NCBI GenBank assembly: GCA_020630575.1
Contig: JAHDBD010000024.1
Location: forward strand, 1 to 64,000
Length of the DNA stretch: 64,000 nucleotides
DNA from: Bernardetia sp.
GTDB taxonomy: Bacteria > Bacteroidota > Bacteroidia > Cytophagales > Bernardetiaceae
Direction: 5' to 3'
The stretch's first letter is position 1. Every line of letters begins with the position of its first letter. Below, piece by piece: positions 37,101 through 45,065 of this stretch. Below the pieces are notes generated by a model that saw only the letters and a program-made list of their open reading frames with translations, did not search any database and was not told the DNA's origin. The translations under genes were made by a program, and so were the position numbers.

Positions 37101-38727
37101 TTTCTGAAAAAGTAAGTTCGATTTGATTATTAGGCAAAAGAATAGCAGAAACAACTGAAGGAGAAAGAGGGTCATACGAAAAATCTCTTGTCCTTGTTGT
37201 CATTCCATTATTTTGTAAATCTTTTACATTTCGGATGCGAAGCTCATATATTTGTTGAGGCGTAAAAGCAACCGAAAAATTGAGTAAAACTGTACTTGAA
37301 GTTTCCAAAACGGCACTTGTAGGATTTCCAATCGTTCCCAAAACTTCGTAATTTCCTAAAATTTGTGCAGAAATTGGGTCTATATCCTCATCAAAAATCA
37401 CTCTCAATTGATTTGTAGAAATAGCCTGTACACAACCTAAAAAACATACATCTGGACGGTCTGTGTCATAATTAAAAGTAAGCGTTTGAGTAACTGGCAT
37501 TGCGTTTCCTGCTGGGTCTGCAATATTCGAAATATCTAAAGACAAAATTGTATTATCATCAAAAATATCAGAAAAGGTCAAATAAACCCGCTTAAAATCA
37601 CTATTGTCCCGAACGGCAGATAAAATGGTATTTCCTGCAAGATTGTAATTTGCTGTGTTTTGTGCTGTGGCAATTGTTACTTCTTCTATAAAATCTACTT
37701 GTAAAGTTGTCGGACTCAAAACTGTAAGAGTTTGTCCAAGTGGTGCAGCATTATCAGCAAAAATAAAAGGCGTAGAAGAAGGCACAATTATATTTCCAAA
37801 ACGGTCTTCTATTGTCTGAACATTTAATGAATAAGAAGTTCCAACTATGAAGTTGTTGGAAAAGGTAAGTCTAAAATTTTGTGCTTGATTAGGTTCGGCA
37901 GTGATTAATGTTGGATTTCCAAAACCTGCAACTGTAAAATCTGTATTTTGAAGAGAAGATAAATTTAATGCTTCATCAAAAGTAACTCGTAATTGATTTG
38001 GCGCAGCACCAAAAACCCCTATTATAATTGGAGGTGTATTATCAATGTAGGGCGCAATAGTTACATTATCAAAAATGAAATTATTACTTCTTGAATTGGC
38101 AGAGTAATTATACAAAACGCCAAAATGATTGGCTGCAAAAGTAGCTGTTTCGGTTGCTTCTCCTTGCAAAATATTGTTTACATAAACAAGCCAAGAACCT
38201 CCTGAACCCGAATCAGCAATATAAATAACACGAATATTTACACTTACAGGACTAGAAATAGGTGTAACTGTTCCGTTTGAAAGAGGCAAAATGCTTTCTG
38301 TTATTCCAACTTGTTTTTGTAGGGTTACTTGGTCAGCAATTTCTATAAAATAACCATTTAGAGAATTGGAGAGATTATTTTGGTCAGAAAAAAGATAGAT
38401 TTTGGCTTTATTTGTAGTATTTGGTGGATTTGGACTTGAAAAAGTGAGTTGTACTTCAAAATTCCATTCGTAATTTGTAGTTGCTAAATCTAATGTAATT
38501 GGAGTGGATAAATAGGCGAAACGAGTTCCACTTCCTCCACTTGGAATATCTGTTTGAAGGCGATTACTTCCATTTACGACAAAACCAGCTGTTGCATTGA
38601 CAGAATTTGCTCCTGTCCAAGTAGGATTTGCTGTAAAATCTCCATCTGAAAAATCATCGGTCAGTTGAGAAAAAGCAGGAATCAAAAAAGCAAAATAGAT
38701 AAAAAGGGAAAGTAGAAATGATTTCAT
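31183..38727 (-). CDS. Giant secreted protein: LamG-like, seven Ig-like and six lamin-tail domains
   Basis: The 2514-residue protein starts with a signal peptide (~1-20, ending IPAFSQ). A beta-sandwich domain resembling concanavalin/LamG follows (~21-225), then seven ~95-residue Ig-like (SwmB/Big_5-type) repeats to ~900. From ~906 come modules of about 265 residues, each made of a lamin-tail domain (ITEIMADEDPQVGLP and similar) plus one Ig-like domain; lamin-tail copies start near 906, 1179, 1444, 1709, 1972 and 2236. The C-terminus (~2409-2514) has FSPDNDSFEDF, IYDTQGRKVRDL and FIRWDGTADDGRKV, a FlgD-like/gliding-associated type B sorting domain for the type IX system. It is likely a surface adhesin or extracellular scaffold. 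The two nuclease-like genes follow on the same strand. Confidence 0.9.
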   Translation of the reverse strand: MKSFLLSLFIYFAFLIPAFSQLTDDFSDGDFTANPTWTGANSVNATAGFVVNGSNRLQTDIPSGGSGTRFAYLSTPITLDLATTNYEWNFEVQLTFSSPNPPNTTNKAKIYLFSDQNNLSNSLNGYFIEIADQVTLQKQVGITESILPLSNGTVTPISSPVSVNIRVIYIADSGSGGSWLVYVNNILQGEATETATFAANHFGVLYNYSANSRSNNFIFDNVTIAPYIDNTPPIIIGVFGAAPNQLRVTFDEALNLSSLQNTDFTVAGFGNPTLITAEPNQAQNFRLTFSNNFIVGTSYSLNVQTIEDRFGNIIVPSSTPFIFADNAAPLGQTLTVLSPTTLQVDFIEEVTIATAQNTANYNLAGNTILSAVRDNSDFKRVYLTFSDIFDDNTILSLDISNIADPAGNAMPVTQTLTFNYDTDRPDVCFLGCVQAISTNQLRVIFDEDIDPISAQILGNYEVLGTIGNPTSAVLETSSTVLLNFSVAFTPQQIYELRIRNVKDLQNNGMTTRTRDFSYDPLSPSVVSAILLPNNQIELTFSEIVESSSSQNTVNYSLDNGIGNPTSAILLPFDTKRVRLIFGSSLNDFANLALTIQNVRDLQGNQSALQTFVFNTLPPSISKINVLSKTEIQVIFSEDLQTVSAQTAINYTVNNGIGNPTTAVLSGGNIVTLTFTNQLNATATYTLSVQNVQDLNSNAIVSQTRNFVYQPRITTVLALSPTVLEVSFDYPPTAADAQNIAKYSVNNSIGNPVSAQLVSGEPTKVRLTFSAVFVPNTDYTLTAGFFNLQNEEIAPVSDHIFRRDTQPPSVLSVTVLSSTEIELIFSESIEEQTAEALNHYNLTGFGQPIDANLTSPTTVELEFNSDFQPSTTYSLTVNSIQDLLGNTLTSQTVTFSLPTPPPPNSLVITELMIDEDPQVGLPTYEFIEIYNASNTTQQLQGTKLYDGTGFSSFATLGSYDLPAGEYLILCGNSAFSSLSQFGNTLAVTSFPSLSNTGETLRLVGADNVEITQLTYSSAWYQDAQKDDGGYTLERIDINSDCQSPANWKASNDPRGGTPATQNSVFGTVNDTIPPSITNVFLVQNGNTDSLEVNFSESLDSLDLVNTSFYSVDNGLSISRIVYKNDTKVILFFSSAIQSTAIYTLTIQNLEDCAGNSINNGIRNTATFGRGRMPNRFELLITEIMADEDPQVGLPKAEYIEIYNTTNSPLNLGTVKLSDATATINLPSVLLAPNKYLVLTSTSKVDSLAIFAGGRQNVLGVTSFPSLNNTDEKLVLRDSTNQEIHSVDFKTSWYQDAAKANGGYSLEIIDPTNFCGEISNWIASNDPRGGTPAMQNSVFASNPDTEKPILVEFRIINTTEILLTFSEKLDSISAVNAANYSISGIGIASISQPNNNEVKIITSAALNPANSYTLTVQNVKDCAGNVIISTTKTIGIGRMPVYGELLITEIMADEDPTVGLPKGEYLEIYNATNNLLNLGTVRLFDATSSVILPQVAISPNSYLTLTTTSKVDSFLVRNIDVLGVPSMVSLNNGGELLQLRNTNGQLLHEVNYSTSWYRDSNKSNGGYSLEMIDTENLCGEAQNWKGSDDPRGGTPSAENSVRASNPDNTQPTITTVSLIGNNRISVTFSEKMDSSSIINPSNYTLQNTTIQSFIWQENNKIEIEFSPNLEPNQIVILTISNVKDCAQNTLSESQTFELGIGAMPLRFEVLITEIMSDPDPAVGLPNREYIEIFNNSDKRLDLSKLTLTDATNTISLPSKILQPNEYLTLTSTTAAQEFQNANVNVLGVTSFPSLGNEGEPLILTNTNEQLVFEISYEKGWHSDSQKANGGYSLEMIDTNNPCAEQNNWTSSNDPRGGTPSTQNSVFGVNPDTQSPQVTNLQVVNNQTLILVFDEKVDSLSAVTLSNYSISPSIAIESIEFITSKSIQLNLQTAIQTATLYEILVNGIKDCSNNTISNLRLPFGQGTVPKFGELLITEIMADPAPVVGLPESEFLELTNNTNQILSINGVTLTDATGTSALPIFQLLPNERIILCPTSSVNSFARFGKTIGMSSFRSLDNGGERLILRNNLGELLFEITYDDAWHSDNDKKDGGYSLEMIDLSSFCLERENWTSSVSNLGGTPAQINSVNGTSGDNIAPKIVRAEAVTPTSVRIVFDEKLDSLQAVQSRILIQNSNITITNKNLDATRKILTLTLSNPLEFKTVYTLEVEAITDCAGNLIAQNTTATVILPEAAEIGDIILNEILFNPPTDGTDFVELFNNSDKYINLQNFSLANLNSDGTIRTQYAISEEVLILKPYEYIAISTSNEQLLVQYPNGNQEGFFESRLPTFADSEGTVILFDNQNTELDRFAYDEDFHLGLLKDDEGVSLERISADAPTQDRNNWHSAAESIGFGTPAYKNSQSKSNSTPSSDECLRAEPQVFSPDNDSFEDFTQIYLDCAEIGDLITIKIYDTQGRKVRDLVQNQSVALENTFIRWDGTADDGRKVRIGHYILLVEKYNLNGDVQYLKMRVVVGARF

Positions 38728-38849
38728 TTTCTTATATAGTTTTAGGATAGATTTAGCAATTTTTTAGTTTTCCCTAAATTACAAGATTTTTTTGAAAGTG
38801 TGTTTCTTTGAAATTAAATTGTTTGAAGGAGAAGGGTTTGGGGATAAAA

Positions 38850-38885
38850 AAACTCTCTAACAAATATATTTTTGATAGAGAGTTT
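38850..38885 (-). terminator. Terminator of the DUF285-repeat gene
   Basis: AAACTCTCTA (38850-38859) and TAGAGAGTTT (38876-38885) form a perfect 10-bp stem, 24 bases past the stop of the minus-strand gene. On the minus strand it is followed by a T run. Confidence 0.75.
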
Positions 38886-38908
38886 GATAATTTTAAGAAA
38901 ACAAGTTA

Positions 38909-41900
38909 TTATTCAATAATAATCTGCTTAGAATATACTTTATCATTTTGATTGAAATGAATCAAATACATTCCTTTTGATTGATTTTTTACATCAATAA
39001 CAAACTCTTGATTTCCTTTTTCAAAAGTTTGTGTATGTATTTTTCTGCCAATTCCATCAAAAATGGTTACTTCTATATTTTCTGATAAAGTAGTTTCAAA
39101 CTGAACTTTGAATATTCCATTACTAGGATTTGGATAGATTTTGAAAGTACCTACTTTTAGGTCTTCTTCTCCTGTAATAATTTTAGCAGAAAAGTAAACT
39201 ACTCTTGTTTGGAAAATACAACCATTTTGATTGGTTACTTTTGCAGAATAATACCCTTTTTCTGTTGGTGTAATTTCTACATTATTGCCTAATTGAGTGT
39301 TTAATTCTCCTTCAAAATACCATTCTACATTTGTGATTTGACTTTGAGAGTTTGCTGTTTCTACAAAAATAGATTCTGTGTTTTGGTTTTTTCTCAGATA
39401 GACAACAAAATCGGCAAAATGACTGATTTGAATAGAATTAGAAACCGAATTACAAGAACTATTTTGAATAGAAATTGCTCTTACTGTATATTCTCCTTGT
39501 TGATTTGTGGTAATAGAAGAAGCATTTTGATATAAGTTTCTGCCATTTCTAAACCATTGATAAGTAATTCCATTTTCTATATTTTCAACAGAAATTGTAG
39601 TTTCATTATTTTTACAAATACTGTCTTTTGTAACTGCTAGAATTGGAATTTGTGGTTTTTCTGTAATGATTACTTCAATAGAAGTGCTATCTGTACAAGT
39701 TGCTGTACTAACAAAAAGTGTATAAGTTCCTTCTTCTAAAATCTCTAAATTAGAAGTTTGTCCTATAACTACATCATTAAATTTCCATTGATAGGTTGCA
39801 TTTAAGATGTTATTTTGAGAAGTTTGGATAGCATTTAGAATTCCATTAGCACAAAAAATAGTTGTTTGATTTTGCTCAATTTGTGCTTTAGGACTTTGAT
39901 TCAAAAGAACTTTTACTTCTTCCGACATATAGCTACAATTCCCTTTTGTGGTGCGTAATTGATAATTTCCTGAAAAAGAAGCTATTAATTCTCTTCCTGT
40001 GTTTACTTGTACTCCATTTCTAAACCATGTGTAAGAATCAGCATTTTCTACTAATTTAGCTTCTAAAAGTAGAGAGTTAGTACAACTATTCTGAGTATTC
40101 TCTCCCAAAATAACAGATTCAAAAGCAGCTCTTACCTCTACATTTACAGGAAGTCTTTTGCTTTCTTTTCTACTATTTCCTACAACAGAAACATAAAAAA
40201 TAGTATCTTGATTTGTAAAAGGTAAATCAAAATTATCATCAAAACTTTCTAAAAGCAAAGTTCCATTTATTAGCTGATTATAAACTCTATAAATACTCCC
40301 TGTTGCTGTTAGTTTTATATTGGGTTTACCACCGTTTCCACAAACAGAAGAAAGAGAAACTAAGATAGGTTGCTCTGGCAATGTCCATTCATTATCAGCA
40401 GAAGGTAAAGAGTTTATAGAATTAATTACAGCAATGAGTTTGTATTGATAGAATGTATCTGGAGTTAGATTTTCATCAAAATATGTATTTGTAGTTGATG
40501 AAATTTGTTCTACAAAACGTTCATTTCTATATAATAAATAAGAAGTAGCTTGTGTATTAAGAGTCCAATCCAAATTTATTTGTGTACTAGAAACAGCTAC
40601 TGCATTTAATTTTAAGTTTGCCTCTATTGGTGCTGGAGGTGGTGGTGGAGTTACATTTATTTTTGTTGCTTGAATAGCAAAATCATAAACAGACTCATCA
40701 CAATCAGTATTATTTATAGTAATGATAACAGAAGACAGCCCTAGATTAATTGATGAAAAAGTAACATCAAAACTAGAAGTAGAACCTGCTAAAACCGTAG
40801 TAGGAATTGTAGATACTACAAAATCTGTATTATCATTTGTAGAAGTTGTGGTAGAACCATAAAGTATTGAAACGGCATTTCCTAAAAGATTGATTTCTTT
40901 TGCATCTGAAATAGTTACAGTTTGTGTAGCTGTTGCTGTATTTCCATTTCCGTCATCTGCTGTCCAAATTACAGTTGTCGTTCCGATAGGAAAAACAGAA
41001 GGAGCATCATTTGTAAATGTGGGTGTTCCACAATTATCTGTTCCTGTTGGAGTTCCTAAAGTTATATTTGAAGCTGTACAAATTCCTAAATCTGTATTTG
41101 CTGTAATGTTTGAAGGTGGTGTAATTGTTGGAATTTGATTGTCTATTCCTATTGCTTGAATGGCAAAACGATAAGGGTTTTCATCGGCATCAGTATTTGT
41201 AATTTCGACGTTTGCTGTGCGAGTCCCTGTTATAGAAGCATTAAAAGTAACTGTAAAAGTTTGATTACTATTTGTTGCAATATCAAAAGGAAAAGCAGGA
41301 AGACCACTTATAGAAAAATCAGAAGCATGTGTTCCATTAATTATCAAATTACTAACCGTCAAAGGTGAAATTCCTATGTTTTGGATAGTAAATGTTTTGG
41401 CTATTGTATTTGAGTTACACGCTACAATACTTTCAAAATCTGTGTTATTAGTTGTAGTAATTGAAGTAGAGTTATTTGCAATATTATTTCCATTTCCTTG
41501 TATATTTATTTCTGCACAAGTTCCTCCTCTTCTATCTCTTGTTATATTCCATTGAGAATTAGTGATTAGTTGGTTACGAGCATTTGCACCTGCACAATAA
41601 GTAAGTGTAGAAGCTCCTAATGCTACATTTGGTTGTACTGTTTGTCCTGCCCAGCCTATTAGAGTTGCATCATAATTTGGTATGTTTATACCCGAACTAT
41701 CTAACATATTATACATATTAAGTACATTACTAATATCCCAGTCTCCAAGATCTTGATTAAAAGCAGTAGAATTCCAAAACATACCATACATACTAATAAC
41801 TTTTTCTGTATTCCAGTCTCCAATGTCTTGATTGAAAACAGAAGCTCCTTTGAACATATTACTCATACTGGTAATTTTTTCTGTATTCCAATTATTCATT

Positions 41901-42967
41901 GTTACATTACCCTCAAAAGAAATGCAATTTTCAAACATACTACCTAGATCTGTTACATTAGAAAGGTCAGGGGTATCAGTAGCATTATAAGTAAGATTTG
42001 TACAACCAATAAAAGCTCTATTCATGCTTCTCCAAGCTATATTTCCCCATTCTTCTATCGTTCGAATTTTATCTCTTTGTACTGCATTATTATTCATATA
42101 AAAATGAGGAAAGTTGCCACTAATAGCTATTTCGTAAATGCTATTGTTTTCTAATCCTGTAATGGTATAGTTTCCTGTTTGTGTTGTTGCAGAGCCATTT
42201 CCAACTCCTGTATTTGTTAGATTTGTCCAAGTAATATTATAATTATAACCTGTTCCTGTTGTAGGAATTGTAATTGTTCCATCAGTAGTAATCCATGTAG
42301 TACGGAAAGGTCTAGTCGAACAAACAAAATTATCTCCTGTAATAGTCCAATTATTGGGAGCAGAAGTAAGTGTGTTTCTAGCTGCTTCCCCTGCACAGTA
42401 AGTAAGTCCAGTTGCTCCTAAGTTTATATTTGGATTTACAGTTTGAGCTGCCCAGCCGATTAGAGTAGCATCGTAATTGGCTGTGTTTAGACCAGAATTA
42501 TCTAGCATATTACTCATATTTGTAACATTACTTATATTCCAGTTTCCAATATTTTGATTGAAATTAGTAGCTTGATAGAACATATAACTCATGTCTGTTA
42601 CTGCATCCGTATTCCAGTTTCCAATATTTTGATTGAAATTAGTAGCTTGATAGAACATATAATTCATATCTGTTACTGCATCTGTATTCCAGTTTCCAAT
42701 ATCTTGGTTGAAATTAGTAGCTAGAGCAAACATTTCAATCATATTTGTAACATTCTGTGTATTCCAGTTTCCAATATCTTGGTTGAAATTAGTGGCTAGA
42801 GCAAACATTTCAATCATATTTGTAACATTCTGCGTATTCCAGTTTCCAATATCTTGGTTGAAAGAAGTAGCATTAACAAACATAGAACTCATATCAGCAA
42901 CATTCTGCGTATTCCAGTTTCCAATATCTTGATTGAAAGAAGTAGCAACAGAAAACATAGAACTCAT
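38909..42967 (-). pseudogene. Downstream 1352-residue part of an amber-interrupted T9SS DUF285-repeat protein
   Basis: This part is in the same frame as the 42980-43828 part; only TAG at 42982-42980 and four more codons lie before its first ATG. On its own it has no signal peptide, so it could not reach the type IX system. It contains the remaining DUF285 (BspA-type) repeats, a second copy of the head domain ([10 protein letters not shown]...) with its own repeats (~41680-42300), choice-of-anchor/ASPM-like segments, an HYR-like domain, a fibronectin-like domain and Ig/PKD-like stretches. It ends in a type A sorting domain with [10 protein letters not shown] and VTIFDGIGR. Read through, the whole gene would encode about 1638 amino acids. 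Its promoter and terminator look intact. Confidence 0.8.
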
Positions 42968-43360
42968 ATTTGTAACATTCTATGTATTCCAGTTTCCAAT
43001 ATCTTGATTGAAATTGATAGCACGATTAAACATTATACTCATATCTGTAATATTCTGCGTATTCCAGTTTCCAATATCTCCATTAAAACTACTACAACCA
43101 TCGAATATTTCACTCATATTGTTAACATTTTGTGTATTCCAGTTCCCAATAGGTTGATTGAAATTATCTGCATAAAAAAACATAGAACTCATATTAGTAA
43201 CATTCTCTGTATTCCAGTTCCCAATAGGTTGGTTAAAGGAATTAGCATTTATAAACATTGCACTCATATCAGTAACATTCTGCGTATCCCAGCTTCCGAT
43301 ATCTCCATTAAAACTACTACAACCAGCGAACATAGCATACATATTCGTTACTGCACTAAG
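42480..43360 (-). repeat. Tandem 75-bp coding repeats (DUF285 / BspA-type)
   Basis: About twelve units of 25 codons follow the pattern [25 protein letters not shown]. Two neighbours around 42705-42857 differ at only about two bases in 75, and the pair at about 42553-42704 is also nearly identical, which shows recent duplication by slippage or recombination. The amber codon sits at the last position of one unit. Confidence 0.9.
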
Positions 43361-43828
43361 ATTTGGAATATCAGTTGCATTATAAGTAAGATTGATACAA
43401 CCAGTAAAAGCTCCCTCCATAGAAGTCCAAGAATTTGTTCCCCATTCTTCAATAGTTCTAATTTTTGTTCTTTCTGTCGTATTACTATTCATATAAAAAT
43501 GAGGGAAATCTCCACTAATAGCTATTTCATACGTACTATTGTTTTCTAATCCTGTAATCGTATAATCTGCTGTTTGTGCTGTTGCCGAGCCTTCATTTAC
43601 TCCTGCATTAGTTAGGTTTGTCCAAGTTATGTTATAGTTGTAAGTATAATTTGTCGTATTTGTAGGAGTCGTGATTGTACCATCTGTGGTTATCCATGTA
43701 GTACGGAAGGCTTGGCTATATGCTGTGTTTGTAATCAAACCAACAAAAAATAAAGTAAGAAAAAGCAGAGAAGTAAAAGCGAATGCTGCTTTTTGCTTAC
43801 CCAAAAATGAGATAAGTAAATTATTCAT
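42980..43828 (-). pseudogene. Upstream 282-residue part of an amber-interrupted T9SS DUF285-repeat protein
   Basis: This part has a signal peptide (cleavage near residue 39, AYSQA), a head domain ([14 protein letters not shown], with TDYTIT-like Ig strands) and the first DUF285 repeats, ending NQDIGNWNT. The next codon is TAG where every parallel unit has CAG (Gln); a single C-to-T change (G-to-A on the plus strand at 42982) explains it. The frame continues unbroken for 1352 more codons. If translated as is, a short secreted protein lacking a sorting domain would stay in the periplasm. A recent nonsense mutation, a sequencing error or low-level read-through are all possible. A good promoter lies upstream (43918-43948). 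Confidence 0.8.
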
Positions 43829-43917
43829 GAATATAGATGAGAATGGTGAGAGAAAATAAATATCGTCTGTAAATAATAATTTTGATAAGAGTGTAAAAAC
43901 AAACTTTTATGGATGAA

Positions 43918-43948
43918 CAAAGATAAGATTATACTTTTTGTTAAACAA
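43918..43948 (-). promoter_or_regulatory. Candidate promoter of the DUF285-repeat gene
   Basis: On the minus strand TATCTTTG (43925-43918) matches TAnnTTTG, and TTG lies at 43948-43946 with a gap of 20. Transcription would begin roughly 80 bases before the ATG at 43828. Confidence 0.5.
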
Positions 43949-44119
43949 AATATTTATATTTATTCGCTTAAATAGTACGTCTTTAAATAAAGATATTAGG
44001 TATTAATTTTTGATGTAAAAATGTTGTTTTGAGCTTTTATAGCCTTTTTGTGACAAGAGAGGATAAATTATATTACATCAATACAGAATAATAAAAATAA
44101 ATTATATCATAGTCTATAA

Positions 44120-44159
44120 AAAAACCTCTCTAAAATATACTATTTTTAGAGAGGTTTAA
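44120..44159 (-). terminator. Terminator of yebC
   Basis: AAACCTCTCTAAAA and TTTTTAGAGAGGTTT form a long stem about 50 bases after the yebC stop. A and T runs on the two sides fit an intrinsic terminator. Confidence 0.8.
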
Positions 44160-44210
44160 ATTTTTATTCTTTGTTCTTAATTTTATACGAATAAAATTCT
44201 TGTTATTACT

Positions 44211-44945
44211 TTACTCCAAATTATGATAAACTTCTTGAACATCATCTTCCTCTTCTAATCTGTCGATAAGTTTCATTACTTCTTCTTCTTGCTCATCAGT
44301 AAGTTTTTGAGTTGTTTTTGGAATACGCTGGATATTTGATTTTTTTGGTTCAATGCCTTTTTCATCTAAGAATTTTTGCATCTGTCCAAAGTCTTCAAAT
44401 TTGGTATGAATGACAATAATTTCTTGTTCTACACCTTCTTCTACTTCGATAGTTTCTGTTGAGATGTCTTCTGCACCTGCATCAATGAAGTCAAGTTCTA
44501 GCTCATCCATATCTACTTTGTCGGATTCAATTTCGAAAACTCCAGTTCTATCAAACATAAATTCTAATGAACCAGTCTTTCCTAAAGCTCCTCCACAACG
44601 ATTGAAGTGCATTCTTACCATAGCAACTGTTCTGTTTGAGTTGTTGGTAGCACATTCTACCACTACAGGAATTCCGTGCATAGCATAACCTTCATATACA
44701 ATTTCTTCAAAATCGCCATCTTCTTTTGAGGAAGCTCTTTTAATAGCAGCTTCTACTCTATCTTTTGGCATATTGAAGCCTTTTGCATTTTGCATTGCTG
44801 TTCTTAGGCGTGGATTCGTGTCTGGGTCTGCTCCTCCCTCTTTTACTGCTATGGCAATTTCTCTTCCTACTTTTGTAAAGTTACGAGCCATTGCGCCCCA
44901 ACGTGCAAATTTGGCTTTTTTGCGATATTCAAATGCTCTTCCCAT
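44211..44945 (-). CDS. yebC: YebC/PmpR family DNA-binding regulator (TACO1-like)
   Basis: The 244-residue cytoplasmic protein is full length for the family and opens with the typical MGRAFEYRKKAKFARWGAMA. The conserved NMPKDRVEAAIKRA and YEGYAMHGIPVVVECATNN segments are present, as is GGALGKTGSLEFMFDR. Members were described as transcription regulators, and more recently as translation factors that relieve ribosome stalling on proline-rich stretches. It is transcribed alone, with its own terminator. Two TAATTTTG boxes on the minus strand at 44993-44986 and 45005-44998 could be -7 elements. Confidence 0.95.
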   Translation of the reverse strand: MGRAFEYRKKAKFARWGAMARNFTKVGREIAIAVKEGGADPDTNPRLRTAMQNAKGFNMPKDRVEAAIKRASSKEDGDFEEIVYEGYAMHGIPVVVECATNNSNRTVAMVRMHFNRCGGALGKTGSLEFMFDRTGVFEIESDKVDMDELELDFIDAGAEDISTETIEVEEGVEQEIIVIHTKFEDFGQMQKFLDEKGIEPKKSNIQRIPKTTQKLTDEQEEEVMKLIDRLEEEDDVQEVYHNLE

Positions 44946-45065
44946 TTCTCTATTTTTTTATAAAAGTGTGTTCTAACTGATTAATCAAAATTATTTACAA
45001 AATTAAAAAAAATAGTTGAAGGCTGCTTATTTCTTAGAAATCTTTGTCGTAGAAAAAAACATAAA

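Larger units (their letters stand above)
43829..44210. other. Intergenic region with promoter and terminator
   Basis: There is no gene in these 382 bases. They hold the candidate promoter of the DUF285-repeat gene (43918-43948, minus strand) and the terminator of yebC (44120-44159). The rest is AT-rich with no structure that stands out. Confidence 0.6.

Noticed and set aside
42980-42982. TAG as a recoded codon (pyrrolysine or other)
   Set aside because: All other repeat units have CAG here, no pyrrolysine system is seen, and a single transition is the simplest explanation.
42480-43360. Regular repeats that could be taken for a CRISPR array
   Set aside because: The 75-bp period is a whole number of codons, the units are coding and contiguous without unique spacers, and no cas genes are present.
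42854-43549. Long open frame (231 codons) on the plus strand across the DUF285 repeats
   Set aside because: It is antisense to the repeat array and is open only because each 75-bp unit lacks stops in that frame; the periodic sequence has no protein character of its own.
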